64,000 nt of DNA from Ulva prolifera (GCA_023078555.1 CM041202.1:2786022-2850021), one strand, 5' to 3'; counted from the first letter of the stretch, positions 11,801-25,232 are shown. Program-made: numbers and translations. Notes: generated from the sequence alone by a model not told the origin.

Positions 11801-14800
11801 CTCCTGCAGGCCTCCGACGATGACCTCAGCCCAGTGCTGCAGGCCTTGCCGCCTTTCTGTTGCAGCTTAAATGATGCAAACGCGAACACGAAGTACAACA
11901 CTTGCATAATCCATGTTGTAGCATGAAGGCATTGGCCCGTATGCTCATGATATGCTGATGGTGTGCTTGAAACAAGCAGAAATTGCGTCAGCTATGTTGA
12001 AAACAATGTGTACAGAGTGATCCCTGATTTGTGTATACATGCAGCGGTCACGGGTGATCCAAGATATCGTCGACAACAGGGCACAGTGCGTCCAAAGCCA
12101 CCTTTGACGCATGTGAAACGTGCTATTCTGCCAGGATTCACATTGAAAGCAGGCACGATGTCGTGTGTGAATCCTGCTGCGGCAGGTCATGTGAGACCAC
12201 CACAGCAGGCTTGAGGAGGTACGAGACCTGGACACCAGCTAGCTGGCCTTGGAGCGCACGCAGCTCAGCCTCTCGGGCCTCAGCAGCGGCAGACGCCTCC
12301 TGCACAGCGCTGCGCTCTGCCAGCAGCTCAGCCTCGAGCCCGTCACGGCTAGCACGCTTTGCCTCGAGGTCTCGCTGCATCTCCTGCACCCTGGGTGAGT
12401 GTGGCAGACTGTATATTGTAGTGCGCCAATTGCCAAAATGAGAAGTGCCCAGCAGGGCGCCATGAGTCTATGCAGAGCAGAGAATCCGCACAGAGCAATT
12501 GTGAATTGAATTGGCAGACTGACTCCACATGACATTTACTCAACTAGTTTTTTGAGGAGTAGCCTGCTTCCAAGGTACATTGATCTGTTCACATGGCGGC
12601 ATGTCTGTGCGTACGACAGCATGATGCATAGATGCCACCAATCGAGAGTGCTGCTACCGTGGATGAAAGTGAAAATGCCCAAAGGCACACATGCCTTGGG
12701 AGTGGTCTAGCTGTATGCGCTCGACGGACATGTCACTATTTCACAGAGACTGGTGCAATCATGCTGTTTTGGTGATTGCAACAACGTGGCCCCACTAGTG
12801 CAACTCTGCGACAGCCAAGAGAGGCTGTTGACATGTCCAGCGATGCAGCACTGCACAGCCAACCTTGTGGTCAGTGTACCTGTGTCCAGTGCGACAGTTT
12901 TGATGGCAAGTCGCCGTGACAGATCCAAACATCATGTTCTGTATGCGACAATGAGCATGTAATGAAGCATGTCACACCTGAAGCAGGTCTTTGTCTGCGC
13001 ACTGTGCCTGCATCAGCAGCTGGTGCTCCTCCTGCAGCCGGCGGAGCGAGTCGATGACGCCGTCCTTCTCAGTGTTCAAATCTGCCAAACTTGCTTGAAG
13101 CTGCTCTTCTATTCTGCAAGAGACAGGCCGCAACACAGTCAAGAAGCCAGTGCGTTCCGATACTCAACAGCCACATTAATCGCAGAAATCACAGTCAAGC
13201 CAATATGGCACCAAGCCGATCCACCCCACAACTCCATACTGCACAATGGATCTGTGTGTGTTCACATGAGAAATTTTCGCTCGGTGCAGTGGCTCTGGCG
13301 ATACTGTAGATTATATGAAGGGCTGGTCTGTACGTCTCCGTCGACAGGCAAGCAGGTTTCCAACCGTGAAGAGCACAAGGTGCACACGCTTGTCGGGCAG
13401 CGATGGCAGACTCCAGCTGGCCAGCCAGGTCAGCCTTGGCTGCAGCCAGGTCGTCAGCTAGGCTCTGCACCTCTGCCTGCGCTACCCCAGCTGCCTCCAG
13501 TTGCCTCGCTTTCTCAGAGCTGGCCTCCTGCGGCATGCACAAGATGCAGTCAGAATGCCTCTGCTACCGTCGCACCTGCGCTTGCCACAGTTCACAAGGG
13601 CCTGCACAGCTCTCGGTGTCCTGGAGCTGCAGCCAACAGGACCACAGCCAGCAGCTGTGACAAAAGATGCTTCAGTGGCCGAGAGAAGAGCGCATCTGAT
13701 ACAGGTTCCACATGTGATTCTGCAGCAGCACCAGCAGGTCAGCACCTCGAGCTGCCGCAAGCGCTCCTCCAGTGCCCGAGCCTGCTCCTCTACACCTGCT
13801 CTCGCTGCCCGTTCCGCCAGCAATTCCGCTTGCAGAGCCTCCTCCGCCGCTGTAGCTGCTCCCTTCGCCTGCTGCAGCTCCTCACTCTGTGCTTCAGCTT
13901 GTCTCTGGGCTGCAGCGAGCTCCTCCCGTGCTGCAGCCAGCTCTTGAGAGCGAGCAGCTAGCTCGCCTTGCGTACGAGCCATGTCTGCAGTGAGGCCGTC
14001 CTGAGCTGCTGAAGCCTCGCTGTGGGCAGCCTGAGCAGCCTCGTGGGCTTGACGAGCAGCCTGGAGGTCTCCAGTGCGAGCCTCGAGCGCCTCCTGCAGG
14101 CCCTGCTGCTGCTTCTGCAGCTCAGAAATCTGGGCTTGGGCGTCCTGCAATTGCCTTCTGAGATCCTTGCTGGCCTGCATGTCAGCTCTGATCCTCTTGT
14201 TCCATGCTGCGCAAGGCAATGTGACACAATAGTCAACCGAGGCATCACCAGTAGGTCACGGCAATGGCACGTCGCCAGAAGAGTCTTGCGTGACGTAAGC
14301 CAGGTCATCAGAGACACCTGTGGCTGTATGCGACTGGCGCAGCAGCACGCAACTGTTCACATCGATGAAACACATGCAAGAAGCAGCTAGAACACAGCCG
14401 AAAGAGTCGCATGTGCTCAGCTCTCCTAACAAGGTTCAGCTTTCAATGCCGTTCACTACCTACATGGGACATCATCACTCCACAGCACGATCTCGACTCT
14501 AGGCACATGCAACGAATGCTCAGACATGACTCAGTGTTGCAACCTGTTGCCATGGCAGGTGCACAGCACCAGGCGCACCTCAGACTCAGCAGCAGCGCTC
14601 TCATTGCCCTCTCGCAGCTGCCGCTCCAGCTCCGTGACGTGCAGCTTGAGCGCCTCGATCTCTTCCCGGGCGCCGGCACACTCTGTTTGAAGGCGCTCTG
14701 CATGCAGTTGCATCCTGTTCCACGCTGACAGGCTCCTTCCCCTCCTGCTCCAGTTGGATGACGAAGCCGTGGGGTACATGAGGCAGTCTACCATGACCCC

Positions 14801-17800
14801 TGCAGCGAGATGAGGAAAACGCGCCCCATGAGCCAGCAGCGCATGAACCAACGGTGCAGCCCTGTCAGCCAAACGGGACCTTTCCAGGCGCTCCAGATCG
14901 AACACGAGCACGGCCAGCGCCCATCGGCATCATCTTCCAGCTGGCAGCACGCAGCATGACAATTGAAAACAGTCATGCCACTCGCATTCGGTCGCCACCG
15001 ATTGCACCACAACGTATGAGGAAGGCAACCATGCCCTGCACTACAATGTATCAGCGCACGGTGACCATATGGTCACCTCACATGCAGACCGTGGCAGGAA
15101 CAGCAGATGACGCCACACCACTCGCTGCCTCCGCTGCAGCCAACGCAGCCTCAAGCTCCCGAATCTGCGCCGCCGATGCAGACTCCAGGTCCCGCATCCG
15201 CGCCGCCCCACCATCCGACTCCGCCACCGCCGCCTCCAGTTGCTTGCGCAGACTCTCCGCGTCCGCCGTCGCCGCCTCTCCGGCTGCCGCCAGCTCAGCC
15301 ACCCGTGCGCGCAGCTCCCCGGCCTCTGCGTCCGCCGCAGCCCCGCGTTCCCGCGCCTCCTCCTGCGCCCCCGCGAGCCCCTCCGCCGCCGCCCGAGACT
15401 CTGCCTGCAGGGCCGCAACCTCCGCAGCGAGCTCCTCGATCCGCGCGTCCCGGCTGTTCACAACCTCTAACAATTCCGTGATCTTCTGGGTGTTTTCCCC
15501 TGCATCTGCGGAGCTCGCGTCTAGCATCGCGGATTTTGAGGAGAGCTCTCGCTCGAGCTCTGCGGCGCGGTCCGCATTTGCTTGGGCGTCAGCTTTGGCC
15601 CCCTCCAAGGAGCCGTTGAGGGCGGCGGCCTCACTGCGAAGGCTGTCTAGCTCGGCTTGCAGCTTTTCGATGGCGCCAGCTGATGCAGCACGCTCCTTCG
15701 CCGCCTCCTCGGTGCAGGTCTGAAACTCCTGCACGATCTCTGAGGGTCTCGCTGATGATGGGGAGCAGGGCGGCTGGAGTAGCCTTGCAATTGATGACAA
15801 CATGCTCGCGTGGGGGTCTTGGCCTGGCGTGTCAATGCCTGATGTGACTAGTGGCCGGTAGGCACCGAGGCGGCCACATGAAAGGTGGGCCACAACAATT
15901 AATTGAATTCAGACAGCATGCAATGCCAATGTAGGTGCGGGCGAGAATGCATGCCCAAAGCATATATGAAAACAGCACATCATCCTGTCACAGCAATCTT
16001 TCATCACCAGGGCGCACGTGTCGAGGCATTCACAGACCGCATCGTGTCGGATAGGCAGCATCTCGTACCGCCTGTGATGCCTGGATCTGCTCCTGTGCAG
16101 TGACCAGCGCAGCTTCTAGCTCACTGCAGCGGGCCGAGGCAGCTGCTGCAGCCTCAGTGCGCAGCTGCGCAGCAGCCTCCTGCTCTTCGAGGGTCTTCTG
16201 TTTCTGCTCCAAGTCCCGCTCTCCAGCGTCGCAGCGGGCCTGGAGCTCTGCTAGCTCCTTCTCCTTTGTCTTCAGGTCCTCTGCAAGTTTCCCTGCCTGC
16301 TGTCCAGCTGCAGCCTTGGCTGCCTCTAGCTCCGCTGCCATCTGCACGGCCTCCAATCAGATGGCCATGGAACCATCTTGACTCGCGGCGGATCGATCAT
16401 GCAGCTCAGTCACAACCGGACTAGGTTCTTAACAAAGACATGATGAACATTCCCCCTACGGCCAGTAAGTGGCGTGTCGATGCTGTGCTCATTTGGAGGC
16501 TCCACTTGACAGGAATGTGCACATTGGTGCACAGGCTGTTGTCACAGGACCACAGATGCTACAACCTCTGGCTGCCACCACAAAATCACGACAGAGACTG
16601 AACTTGACTGACCAATCAGGCATCGCGCCACAAATACGCGGGCGTCGGCCTCAGCACCCAGGTGGCGCGGTGTGGTCCAACAGTATTCACAGAGTCATAA
16701 GCCCGACATATCAAAGCTCGAGTCGTGAGCACACGGCCCCGCTTGCTGCTTTTCCAGTCCCAAGCATGACCATCTGAAGTGAACGCACACCCTCTCAGCT
16801 TCGGTAGCATTTGCGGTGGCTTGTGTCTGCATGCTGTTGATGTCAGCCGCCTGCCGTTCATTCTGCACAACAATCATCATGTGAGGCACAACATACAGTC
16901 ATACTGTGTTGTATGTAAGCCTCTGACATTGGGCACCGAGGTACACATTGCTGGCTGACCTCATGACTGTTCATACGGTGGTAGACAGCTTTTGCGTCCA
17001 TTCAGTCAGGGCAGGCACGGTTTTGAGCTGAACTTTTTCTAGATGTCATATGCTGTGATGGATACCTGGATGAGGCGCTTATGCACAGTCATGCGCAAAC
17101 AAGCAGCCTGGTTTGACGCTCCTTCTGAAGCCACGCTTAGCCTCAGCAAGCCCGGCCTGATGCCGTGCCAACTCTGCCAAGATGTCACGTCCGACAGGCG
17201 ACAACCCACCTTCAGCATCGAGAATGCACAACAAATCCGCGGCAAGGCTGCCACATGTACACTGTGGGGCTGAGCGCAGTGGCAAAGTAGGCGAAATGAC
17301 ATGCAGGACATCGTGCCTCACTGCGGAGATCCCTGGAGGCAGAGACAGCCTCGTCCCGCTCCTGCTTGAGCTTGTCCAGCGTCTCCTGCTGCTGAGCAGC
17401 GAGCCCCTCCCACCGCTCCCCCTCCTTCGCGAGAGTGCTCTGAGTGTCCTCGAGCTCGTGCTGCTTGCGCTCCAGCGCTGCGTCCTTTGCTTTCAGCTGT
17501 CGCTGCAGCCGATCCTTTGCCGCTTCTGCATCCTCTATCTGCACTCAGCCAAACAGCTGCCTCCTGCAGACTAGCGCCTCAAGCCCTGGCCCGCAACCAT
17601 ATGGGCCACTGCACACGTCTCGCACGGTGCTCATGGGATCATGCATTCTACATGCAGGTGAACAGCCTGTGAGGTGGACTGAGAATGCTGCCACAATTTC
17701 AGCAGGTCAGACATGGATGTCCGTGCTGAGGTATACGCAGCAACACTGCACAGCACATGACAGCTACTCGGCAGTCTCAGCAGCATCACAGGCACAAATG

Positions 17801-20528
17801 GAGGGTACTAGGCATAATTGCACCGGGGCATCATGTAGCATGGGCATGGGAGACGCAAAGACTGATGTCCCAGTCGCTCACCCGAGGCCTCACACTCCAA
17901 GCAGCACCATACAGGCAACAACAACGAGCTCTACTGATGCCTGACCTACACAGTCAGGGCAGCACAGCTGATCAGCACGCACAACACTGGGGCATAGTCG
18001 TGAGGGGGAGCACCTGCCGGGTCAGCGGGTCGATGACGCAGTGTGGGCTGTAGATGCTGATCCCCTTCATCCCAAACACCCAGACGTTCCAGCCGGCGCG
18101 GACGACCGCCTTCGTCCCGCCCGCCTGGGCGACGTCGCCGTTGTCCTTCAGAGCCCCGACCTGGTACAGCACCGAGCAGCGGTCGTCCAGTGCGCAGACC
18201 TTTGCGTCGTGGCCGCCCGACCACATCTGCACCGCAGCACAACCTCACTCCCTGGCTGCTTGGATTTGTGTGACACCTTCTGCACGCCTGCTATCTTCCC
18301 CCACTGTCAACGTTGGGTGCAAAGTAACCCAAGGAATATCCAAGGTGGTTTTCCCATAGCACCTCTGCATCCAGCCTGCTGCTGGCTGGGATTTGTGGAT
18401 ATGTGCCCAGGACCCACGGAGCACTCAGACTTATACGCAGCTGACAACTAAGACGACAGTGCCAAGCTGGCATCAATTACTCCGTCTCTTGAGTTGGGGT
18501 ACCATCAGGGCCAATGAGAGATACTAGACTCCCTGGGCTCCCTGGGCTGGCCTTCGAGCCACATCCATAAGGGGACCGCGTGCAGGTCAATGTTGACCGG
18601 GCTCAACGCGATGTGCCTTTGCATCAGTATCGTTTTGCACATGGTGCTGGTCACTCAGTGTGGCCACAACGTGTCCTGTACGCTAGACATCCTGTCGTTG
18701 CCTCTGGCAAGGCTCCTGGCCATCGACCGAGCACCATACAGCCATTCACTGTATAGGATCCTTGAGCCTAGTCTTCGCCTCTACAAGACAACAGCTCACG
18801 GGGCATTGGCAGTCCCGTGATTGACAATGGGTCGTGAACTGCACTTGTGGGAGGGTCACACCAAGTCGCCCACTGCGCACAGAGCCGAGACGATGTTGGA
18901 GTGCACCGCAGCAGCCGCCCGGAACGCCTCTGTGTGCAGGTCCCAGCAGGCGATGCGGCCGTCTTCTGCCCCCGAGTACACCGCCCCGTTGCACTCCACG
19001 AGGCACCGCACGCCACTCTTCATCGACTCGTGAGACAGCACTCGCACACTGGAGATCTTCCCGCTGCTGCTGATGTCGTACACATACACTTTTCCGTCCA
19101 TTGCGCCCGCCCAGAGCTGCATGCAGGAGCCACAGTCTGCTAGCCACATCCATGAGATGCTGCCAGTGGTGATACATGAATTGTCGCTGCCGAAATCATG
19201 CCTGGGCCATCTGGCCTGATGAGAGGAAGAGACTATGAGGCAGATACAGGCTCAGCTTCATATTTCTGCAACCTGAGATACAATTTTGTTATCACACGTG
19301 AAACGACAGGTCACCAAGACCAGGGCTACGGGGCACAGCCACTGATTACATGACTCCCTGCAGACATATGTGCGGACACGTACCAGGCCTCAACACAGGA
19401 CTCTCGTGCAGGCTATGGGCAGGATTCACAATGCCCATTGGCATAGAGCACAGATAGCAAATCAGGCGCTAGGTAGATGCGCAGAACAGGGACTCATGTT
19501 TCGCACCTTATCGTCCACGCTGCCATCTGAAGCTGAGGAAATGATCCAGTTGACTTGTTTGGTGGAGTCGTTGCATGTCGAAATGGGCCCAAGCGGCTGG
19601 TCAGATTCAACCTTGTCAGGTGAAGCATGCCAGCTGCGCACCTGCAGATGGCTACTCTCTACTCGTGTTGAGCATGCAGCTTGTTATTGTGGCTCACGGC
19701 TCAATTGACGCACATCATGATTTGTATTTGTCCTGTTGACACATCGTGCAGCGGCGTCTACTATCCATTCAATGAAAAGCGCACACTGCATGGTGATGAC
19801 ACGAAACAGGCTGTGTATGGGTTGTCACGCAAGAGTGCACAACGCGCACAACATCAAGCAGACTCAGAGCCAGGTACAGACGCCGGATTCAGCTCCAAAT
19901 GCAATCATCGTGTACGCTAGAACCTAACTTTGTTAGTGCATGCTGCAAATCTCGGCAGGCAGCAAAAATTTGAATGGACCATCGCTTGCAGCAAAGCCTT
20001 GCACAGCTACAGCTGGAGGCATACTTGGTTTTCAAGATCCGATGTATACATGACTGCGTTTCGGCCCTTGGCGATGAACTTGATCTCAGAACCATGAGCA
20101 GCAATCGGCTTGCGGACGGGTGCCTGAGTGCCCTTGTTGTAGATCTCCATCTTTCCGTTTGCAAAACAGACAAATACATATTCACCGCAGACCTCGAAAC
20201 ACTTCATAGCGATGTGATCCTCTGATGCTACAATGAGCGTGGACCTGTGCACTAGGGCAGTCAGTGAAACTGCACAGGTGCCATGTAGAGGCTTCGTGGT
20301 ACATAATGTGAATTTTGAAGTGGTAAATCCTCACTGTGCGCTTGCGACTTCCCAGCGTCTAACCTCCCACTTGCTGGCTTTGACTGAGCCGGTGTATATT
20401 CCATCCTCATCACGGCAGACATGTGTCAAGATGCCAAGGTCAGTGGCCAGAGTATGGACTTCTCCCCAACGCAAGTATCCCGACGGTATCAATGCCGCTT
20501 GCTTGGCCGTGGGCTTCTTATGTGCCAT
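8838..20528 (-). CDS. WD40-like plus giant coiled-coil protein, about 1465 aa
   Basis: I trace 19 exons: 20335-20528, 20025-20244, 18862-19116, 18014-18226, 17322-17538, 17118-17209, 16791-16862, 16069-16341, 15119-15728, 14579-14724, 13746-14206, 13388-13527, 12978-13113, 12236-12383, 11465-11865, 10936-11067, 10262-10471, 9320-9564 and 8838-9069. Phases fit at every junction but one (14579 to 14206, one base off, so a micro-exon or other donor there). The first four exons (about 290 aa) look like a partial beta-propeller: GEYVFVCFANGKMEIYN, QLWAGAMDGKVYVYDIS, AVYSGAEDGRIACWDL and MWSGGHDAKVCALDD are WD40-type blades. The rest, about 1,100 aa, is Glu/Ala/Gln-rich heptad sequence, ending in a Pro/Arg-rich tail (LPPVRPPRSAERARI). 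No motor, kinase or membrane segment is seen. I do not recognise the family; a tether, centrosomal or cytoskeletal scaffold is inference. Confidence 0.8.
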
Positions 20529-21816
20529 GATTACTGGCGTGCCCTTTCGTTTGCAGAGCTTGAGATGGGTTAGGGAACCCCCATGATCAGGTTTGTAACA
20601 TTGATTGGCAGCATTAGAGCAATATCAGCTGGGGACAATCACTTAGATCACTCGGGCATGAGCGTCTCTGTTCAGTGATGACGAAGTGTGCGCTGAAGCC
20701 AACGTGACAGCAACAATACAACCAACGAGACCATCATCTCGGCTCAAGGCGCAGTAAACGTTTCAGAAAGTGGCACTCAATATCTAATTCCGTCGAGCAT
20801 TAGTAGATAATGGTACGTCGTGTGGCTAGGCAGATCCATACGCCTGATCATTCTAGTGTGCGAATACAGGCCCTTCCAGTCAGCGTCGCAACATCACAGC
20901 ACAGGAAACCGTGCGGTAACGCATCTCATACCATCAAGACGAACAGCCATTGCGAATCGTGCGTCCGCTGTCAATGCGTACCTGCAAGCTGTCCTGAGCA
21001 ACATGGCCATGACGCGGCATCGCCATGCACATGGGCTGTGATCAGGTTCGATGCTGATTGCTCGCCAGCAAGAGCAGGTCTGAAGAGGTCCTTTAGCATG
21101 GCTGCACCAATGCACGATCGTCCATGATCGACCCGTAATGATACACAACTCGAATTCGCTACTCTGCTTCCAGACGAAACCACCACACAAACAAGCTCAA
21201 TGCATTGCCGTGGCTTATCAGTACAGGCGAATTCACTGAGGGGCACGCTCGTCCATCCGTCCACCTGGCACCACCCCCTCCTTGTACCTCTGCCCAATCT
21301 TCTTTTCCATCGCTACCTGGTTTGCGCTGCCTGTGCGTGTGCACGTGATCTCTTGCATGTCCTTGAGATTCTGCCCTTGATTTGCTGGTCGTCGACAAGC
21401 GCACTGTGTTCCTCTCTGCAAGTCCACCATACGAAACCGCCTGGGTAAGGGCATGGGGGCTGAGGCACCATGTGTACGGTGCGTGTCGGGCTGCCAGGTG
21501 GCGATGCCCAGCACCGCCTCTGCGGCGGGGATATCAGCGATCGAGTGAGTCTTTGAGGCGGCACCGGGAGCCAGGGAGTATGCACAGTGAATTACAGCGA
21601 AACTGTACAGATCTGGTATCCACACATTCGAGCGTCACCAATTTCCGGCCCAGAAGTCTGTGTCAAGGGTGAATGGACAGGGATGTTATCGGTTCACTGG
21701 CTGTATGTGTGGAGGTGAAACATGTTTGCAGGGTGTGCACACGGGCGCACGAGAGCGACTCCGTCAGCCAGCTTGCAGCAGAGATGAAAAGTTACGTGAG
21801 GTCGGAGACATTGCAT

Positions 21817-21860
21817 GGCAGGGTGCCAAGAATAGCGGCAGGGTGCCAAGAATAGCGGCA
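21817..21860. repeat. 20-bp tandem repeat, two full copies
   Basis: The unit GGCAGGGTGCCAAGAATAGC occurs twice in direct succession and the start of a third copy follows. No function is suggested. Confidence 0.8.
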
Positions 21861-22071
21861 GGGGTGCGTGAGTTGGCGTGGACGTGCTGGCTGCTGCCAC
21901 TCCTGATCGGCAGTCCACAGAACAACCCCGCACATACCTTGGTGCTGCCACAAAAGCACGCCATCCACCGGCCCTAGGATGGCAGCCCACCACCACACAG
22001 GACCTAATGTGCACGGATCATACAGCAGAGGAACGTCAAGAATATCACTATGTGTTCATAGATGTAAAGTT

Positions 22072-22076
22072 TTACA
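22072..22076 (-). terminator. Candidate poly(A) signal TGTAA for the DUF1279 gene
   Basis: TGTAA on the minus strand, 185 bp past the stop at 22261, in an AT-rich stretch. Confidence 0.45.
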
Positions 22077-22260
22077 TGTTTAATTCGCATCAAACATAAC
22101 CCCGGTTGGAGCAACCACTTCTCCCCCTCAAGCTGGGCAGCTAGAATGCTGCCACATTGCTAGCATGCTTTCAAACTGGAGTGCCACATCTAAAGATACA
22201 ATAATATTAACGAGACAGTCAGTTCACCGCCTTTGTAGACGCTGCTTTACGTCAGCGACT

Positions 22261-23010
22261 TCATGATTTGTCGCTTGGTACATCGCTGCTGCTCCGATCT
22301 GAAGCAGCCTCGTCCTCATCGCCGCGTTTCCCAATTCGCTGTGCAATGATGGGAGTCAGAGCTACTGTTGGTGGAAAACGCACAGGTGATAACGCCTTAT
22401 GGGCGGCGTAGGCTATTGCTACAGTCCCTCCTTTGTCCCATGCACTGTTCGCATCGACAGCCAGGCCGAAACGCCCAAGCAGGCTGGGAACGTCAACTCC
22501 AGCGTCTACAGCAAGGTAGCATACAGAAAAAGATATCAAGGCAAGAGTAATAGACGTCAAGAGGTAGGCGCTGCCGTATCGCTTGAGCAGGTCCTTTGCT
22601 GACGCAGCTCCGGAGCCGTTCTTGAAAGCACTGAATATGCCTGCCTCCAAGCCATACTGCTTCGTTACGGAATCTGGATCTGATTCCTTGTTCCCTGTTT
22701 CCTGCACAATTGAACGACTTGTACGACGAGACATACTGTGCCAAGGGTCGCAGTACATGTACACGGCGTGTTGCTACCCAACAACGGCCTTTAGCGCAGC
22801 AGGGGTCATGATTGAAACAGCGCTCTGCAATCTCACCTTAACCGCGTGCACACGACACGTTCGCCACTTGCTGCTGGACCTGCAACAGCGAACGCCACCA
22901 TTATGTATAGGGACAATCAACCTTAGTACCTTAAAAGCAAGACCATCTGGCCGTTGCCAGAGGCTTGTAATACCTCGTAAGCCAACTCTGTGATCTCGTA
23001 CAGCCAAATT
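22261..23010 (-). CDS. DUF1279 (FAM210-like) organelle membrane protein, 5' end unresolved
   Basis: The last exon, 22261-22701 (147 codons with stop), contains the whole DUF1279 domain: LLKRYGSAYLLTSITLALIS, a first membrane helix through SFSVCYLAVDAGVDVPSLLG, then AIAYAAHKALSPVRFPPTVA and LTPIIAQRIGKR. This matches the plant/algal and FAM210 family in order. A 43-nt exon (22837-22879) precedes it in correct phase and is basic (KWRTCRVHAVK), as in an organelle transit peptide. The first exon with the ATG should lie between about 22900 and 23360 but I cannot fix it, because frames there contain stops. FAM210 proteins sit in mitochondria and plant relatives in plastids; the location here is inference. 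The C-terminal tail is acidic and serine-rich (GDEDEAASDRSSSD). Confidence 0.85.
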
Positions 23011-23783
23011 CCCGATGTACTACTGCCTTGGCGCCGGAGTCTTGTCTAAGCCCGCAACCGCGTGCTGCAGAACTAATACCGGACAATGGCATCGCCCCTT
23101 CTCAAATTCTGGCAACAGGTATAGTGAGTGTCGACAGTAATGGAGATTGGCACGGTGGGTCGTATCACAGTGAGGTGTCGCTGCAGCGGTGACCACAGTT
23201 CGGCTGTACAGGGCCACGTCTCGTTCTCCAGAACCAAAAGCGACACGATGATACGGTGTGTAACCGACACTAACAGTTCGATACACAGGATGCGACACTA
23301 AATCAGCAGGAAGGGGCTCATCTAATGCTTGCGTACGTACTAGACGATCTGGTACCATCTAGTATGCGCGATGAGCTGCGTATGCGGTGCTCGGCCATGC
23401 ATGGATCTGAGTGTCCATCGGTGCGTACGTGGCCCACATGACATAGTTGACACGCGACAACCATCAAGGCAGTGTCCTAGTGGCTCTCACTGGGACAAGC
23501 GTTGACACGGGCGCATTGTGATTCAGAGTTTCCTCATGTGGCCCTTGCGTGTGGTTGGAGGCTGATCATCAACCTGTGTAGCTGCCAAAGCTGGTGCCTT
23601 TGCCATTCATACCCTCGTATCACCTGCCTTGTCCTGTTGAGAGATCCTCGTCAAGGTGTGGCTAGCGTCATCATATATTGATTTGGGGTCGTGCATTATT
23701 GTCTTGCTCAGGTACATTGCATAGCCCGCCCAACGTATCAGAGACTCGACTACTGATCGCGCTGATCACTTCCGCAGCTGCGC
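23011..23783. promoter_or_regulatory. Divergent spacer, DUF1279 gene / DUF2358 gene
   Basis: This gap between divergent genes probably contains the unresolved first exon of the DUF1279 gene and both promoters. A minus-strand open frame at 23020-23358 is a candidate for that exon but has no recognisable domain. Confidence 0.35.
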
Positions 23784-24636
23784 ATGCTTGCACATCGACA
23801 CTTCTTCACTATTCAGAGAACTTCGAGCTGCTTGTCTGGATTGGACTCTGCATCAGCGCCAGTTTCCCAGTGGACGTCTCGCATGGCATCTGATATCCCC
23901 CCGACTGCCGAGGGCAAGCCGGATGCGGACACAACTCTCCCAGACGCCAGTTCAAATCCGCTGGTATCAAAGGTTCTGAAGAATTTCGTTGAGCAGTATG
24001 AAACTCGAGACACAAAGTTCCAGGACTCCATTATAGACGAGGTGCGCGTCCCAGTGGCTGGGCGACGGATTACATAACATCGCCCTCGTCGCTCAACATT
24101 TGCGGCACTTTCCCTCCACTCCGCTCAACTGAACTGAACCGCATCAGCGATATAACATGCGGCCGTGCCATGCTTCTTGAACGTATCGAGCGAATACAAC
24201 CACTGACGTCCTGTTCACCACAAGCGCTGTAACATCCGTCTGGCAGGCGCGCCAGTCATCTGATTTTATGCAGGCCTACACCGAAGATGCAGTGTTTGAT
24301 GACAATCTTTTCCACGTCACCAGTCCAAAGAACATCAAGCCACAGTTCCATGCTGTAGCTAAAATGTTCAAGTCGGTGAAAGTGGACCCCAAGTCTTCCA
24401 CTCTGGAAGGCCCCGATGAGAAAGGCAATTCAGTGCTCAAAGTGTACAATGTCCAGGAATATATGCTTGGCTCAAAACAGGTCATTATCGAATGCGACAC
24501 TGTCTTCAAGCTGGACAACGCAGGCAAGATCACATCGCACTATGATGTGTGGAGGGACCGGCCAGCAAACTTCGGTATCCTGAAACGAGCTGGAGGAAGC
24601 CTCGGGAGCTGGGTCATGCGGTTGATCAAGTACTAA
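23784..24636 (+). CDS. DUF2358 (NTF2/SnoaL-like) protein
   Basis: Two exons, 23784-24041 and 24274-24636, join in phase 0. The start may be the ATG at 23784 (206 aa) or the one at 23883 (MASDIPPTAEGK, 173 aa); the longer form would add a Ser/Arg-containing, possibly targeting, N-terminus. The domain has the cone-fold pattern of DUF2358: AYTEDAVFDDNLFHVTSPKN, QFHAVAKMFKSVKV, then the strand pair KVYNVQEYMLGSKQVIIECD and the terminal GKITSHYDVWRDRPANFG. Family members occur widely in plants and algae, and no reaction is established. The conserved His-Tyr-Asp-Val-Trp motif near the end is intact. Only one intron is present, unusual beside its exon-rich neighbours. Confidence 0.85.
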
Positions 24637-25232
24637 TGCGCAGACTGCTTTCCTGCTGTACGTCGTGGCGAGAGCCCCGGGTACCCATCCAATTGAGTCA
24701 CACAGCAACGGCTCAATGTGAAAGGCCACATTCAAAGCAAGATGTGTGTGCTGCCTTCGCTCATGGCTTCCGTGCACACAGAAGCTTACATATGTTTCTT
24801 TCTCTGCCAGTTATGTTCAGTATTTGTGCCACATGGGCACACCAGTGTTATTGCCTATGGGAATAATCACGGAGATGTCTGGCGTTGTTGTGGTCGTTGG
24901 TAGAACACATTCAGATGTGGCGTGTTCCATGTTTGAAGGCGGTTTTGTTGCCCAGCTGTCGGTGCAAGCAACGATTTACAGTTGTACTTGTATTCATGGA
25001 TACATAAAGTCGTTGCTGTATGAGATCCTGCAGTCAGCATCTGGACGTGTTGTGTATATGCCACTCAAATCGCAGCATACTCGATACGGTGTGTTGTCAT
25101 GCTCTGCAAAGTGTTGCAGCATGGTCGAGTGAGATTGTGATGAGGCGATGACACTTATGTATCTGGTCTACTATACTCTTCCCATTCTGCAAGGCGCTAT
25201 CGTCCCTAATTGATCTGGCACCGACAACTCAC
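24637..25232. other. Intergenic region between DUF2358 gene and receptor-like gene
   Basis: About 600 bp, relatively AT-rich. It should hold the DUF2358 3' UTR. The exon at 25233 ends in a splice donor, so at least one more minus-strand exon is expected here or beyond, but I cannot identify it. Confidence 0.35.

Larger units (their letters stand above)
20529..22260. other. Intergenic region, no supportable gene
   Basis: About 1.7 kb lies upstream of the coiled-coil gene and downstream of the DUF1279 gene. Open frames on the minus strand at 21159-21625 overlap in all three phases without a family match, so I do not call a gene. A 20-bp direct repeat sits at 21817. The 3' UTR of the DUF1279 gene and the promoter of the coiled-coil gene must lie here. 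Confidence 0.4.

Noticed and set aside
14854-15723. 289-codon plus-strand Ala/Ser-rich frame
   Set aside because: It is the antisense shadow of the coiled-coil exon 15119-15728, whose minus-strand heptads and splice phases are clear.
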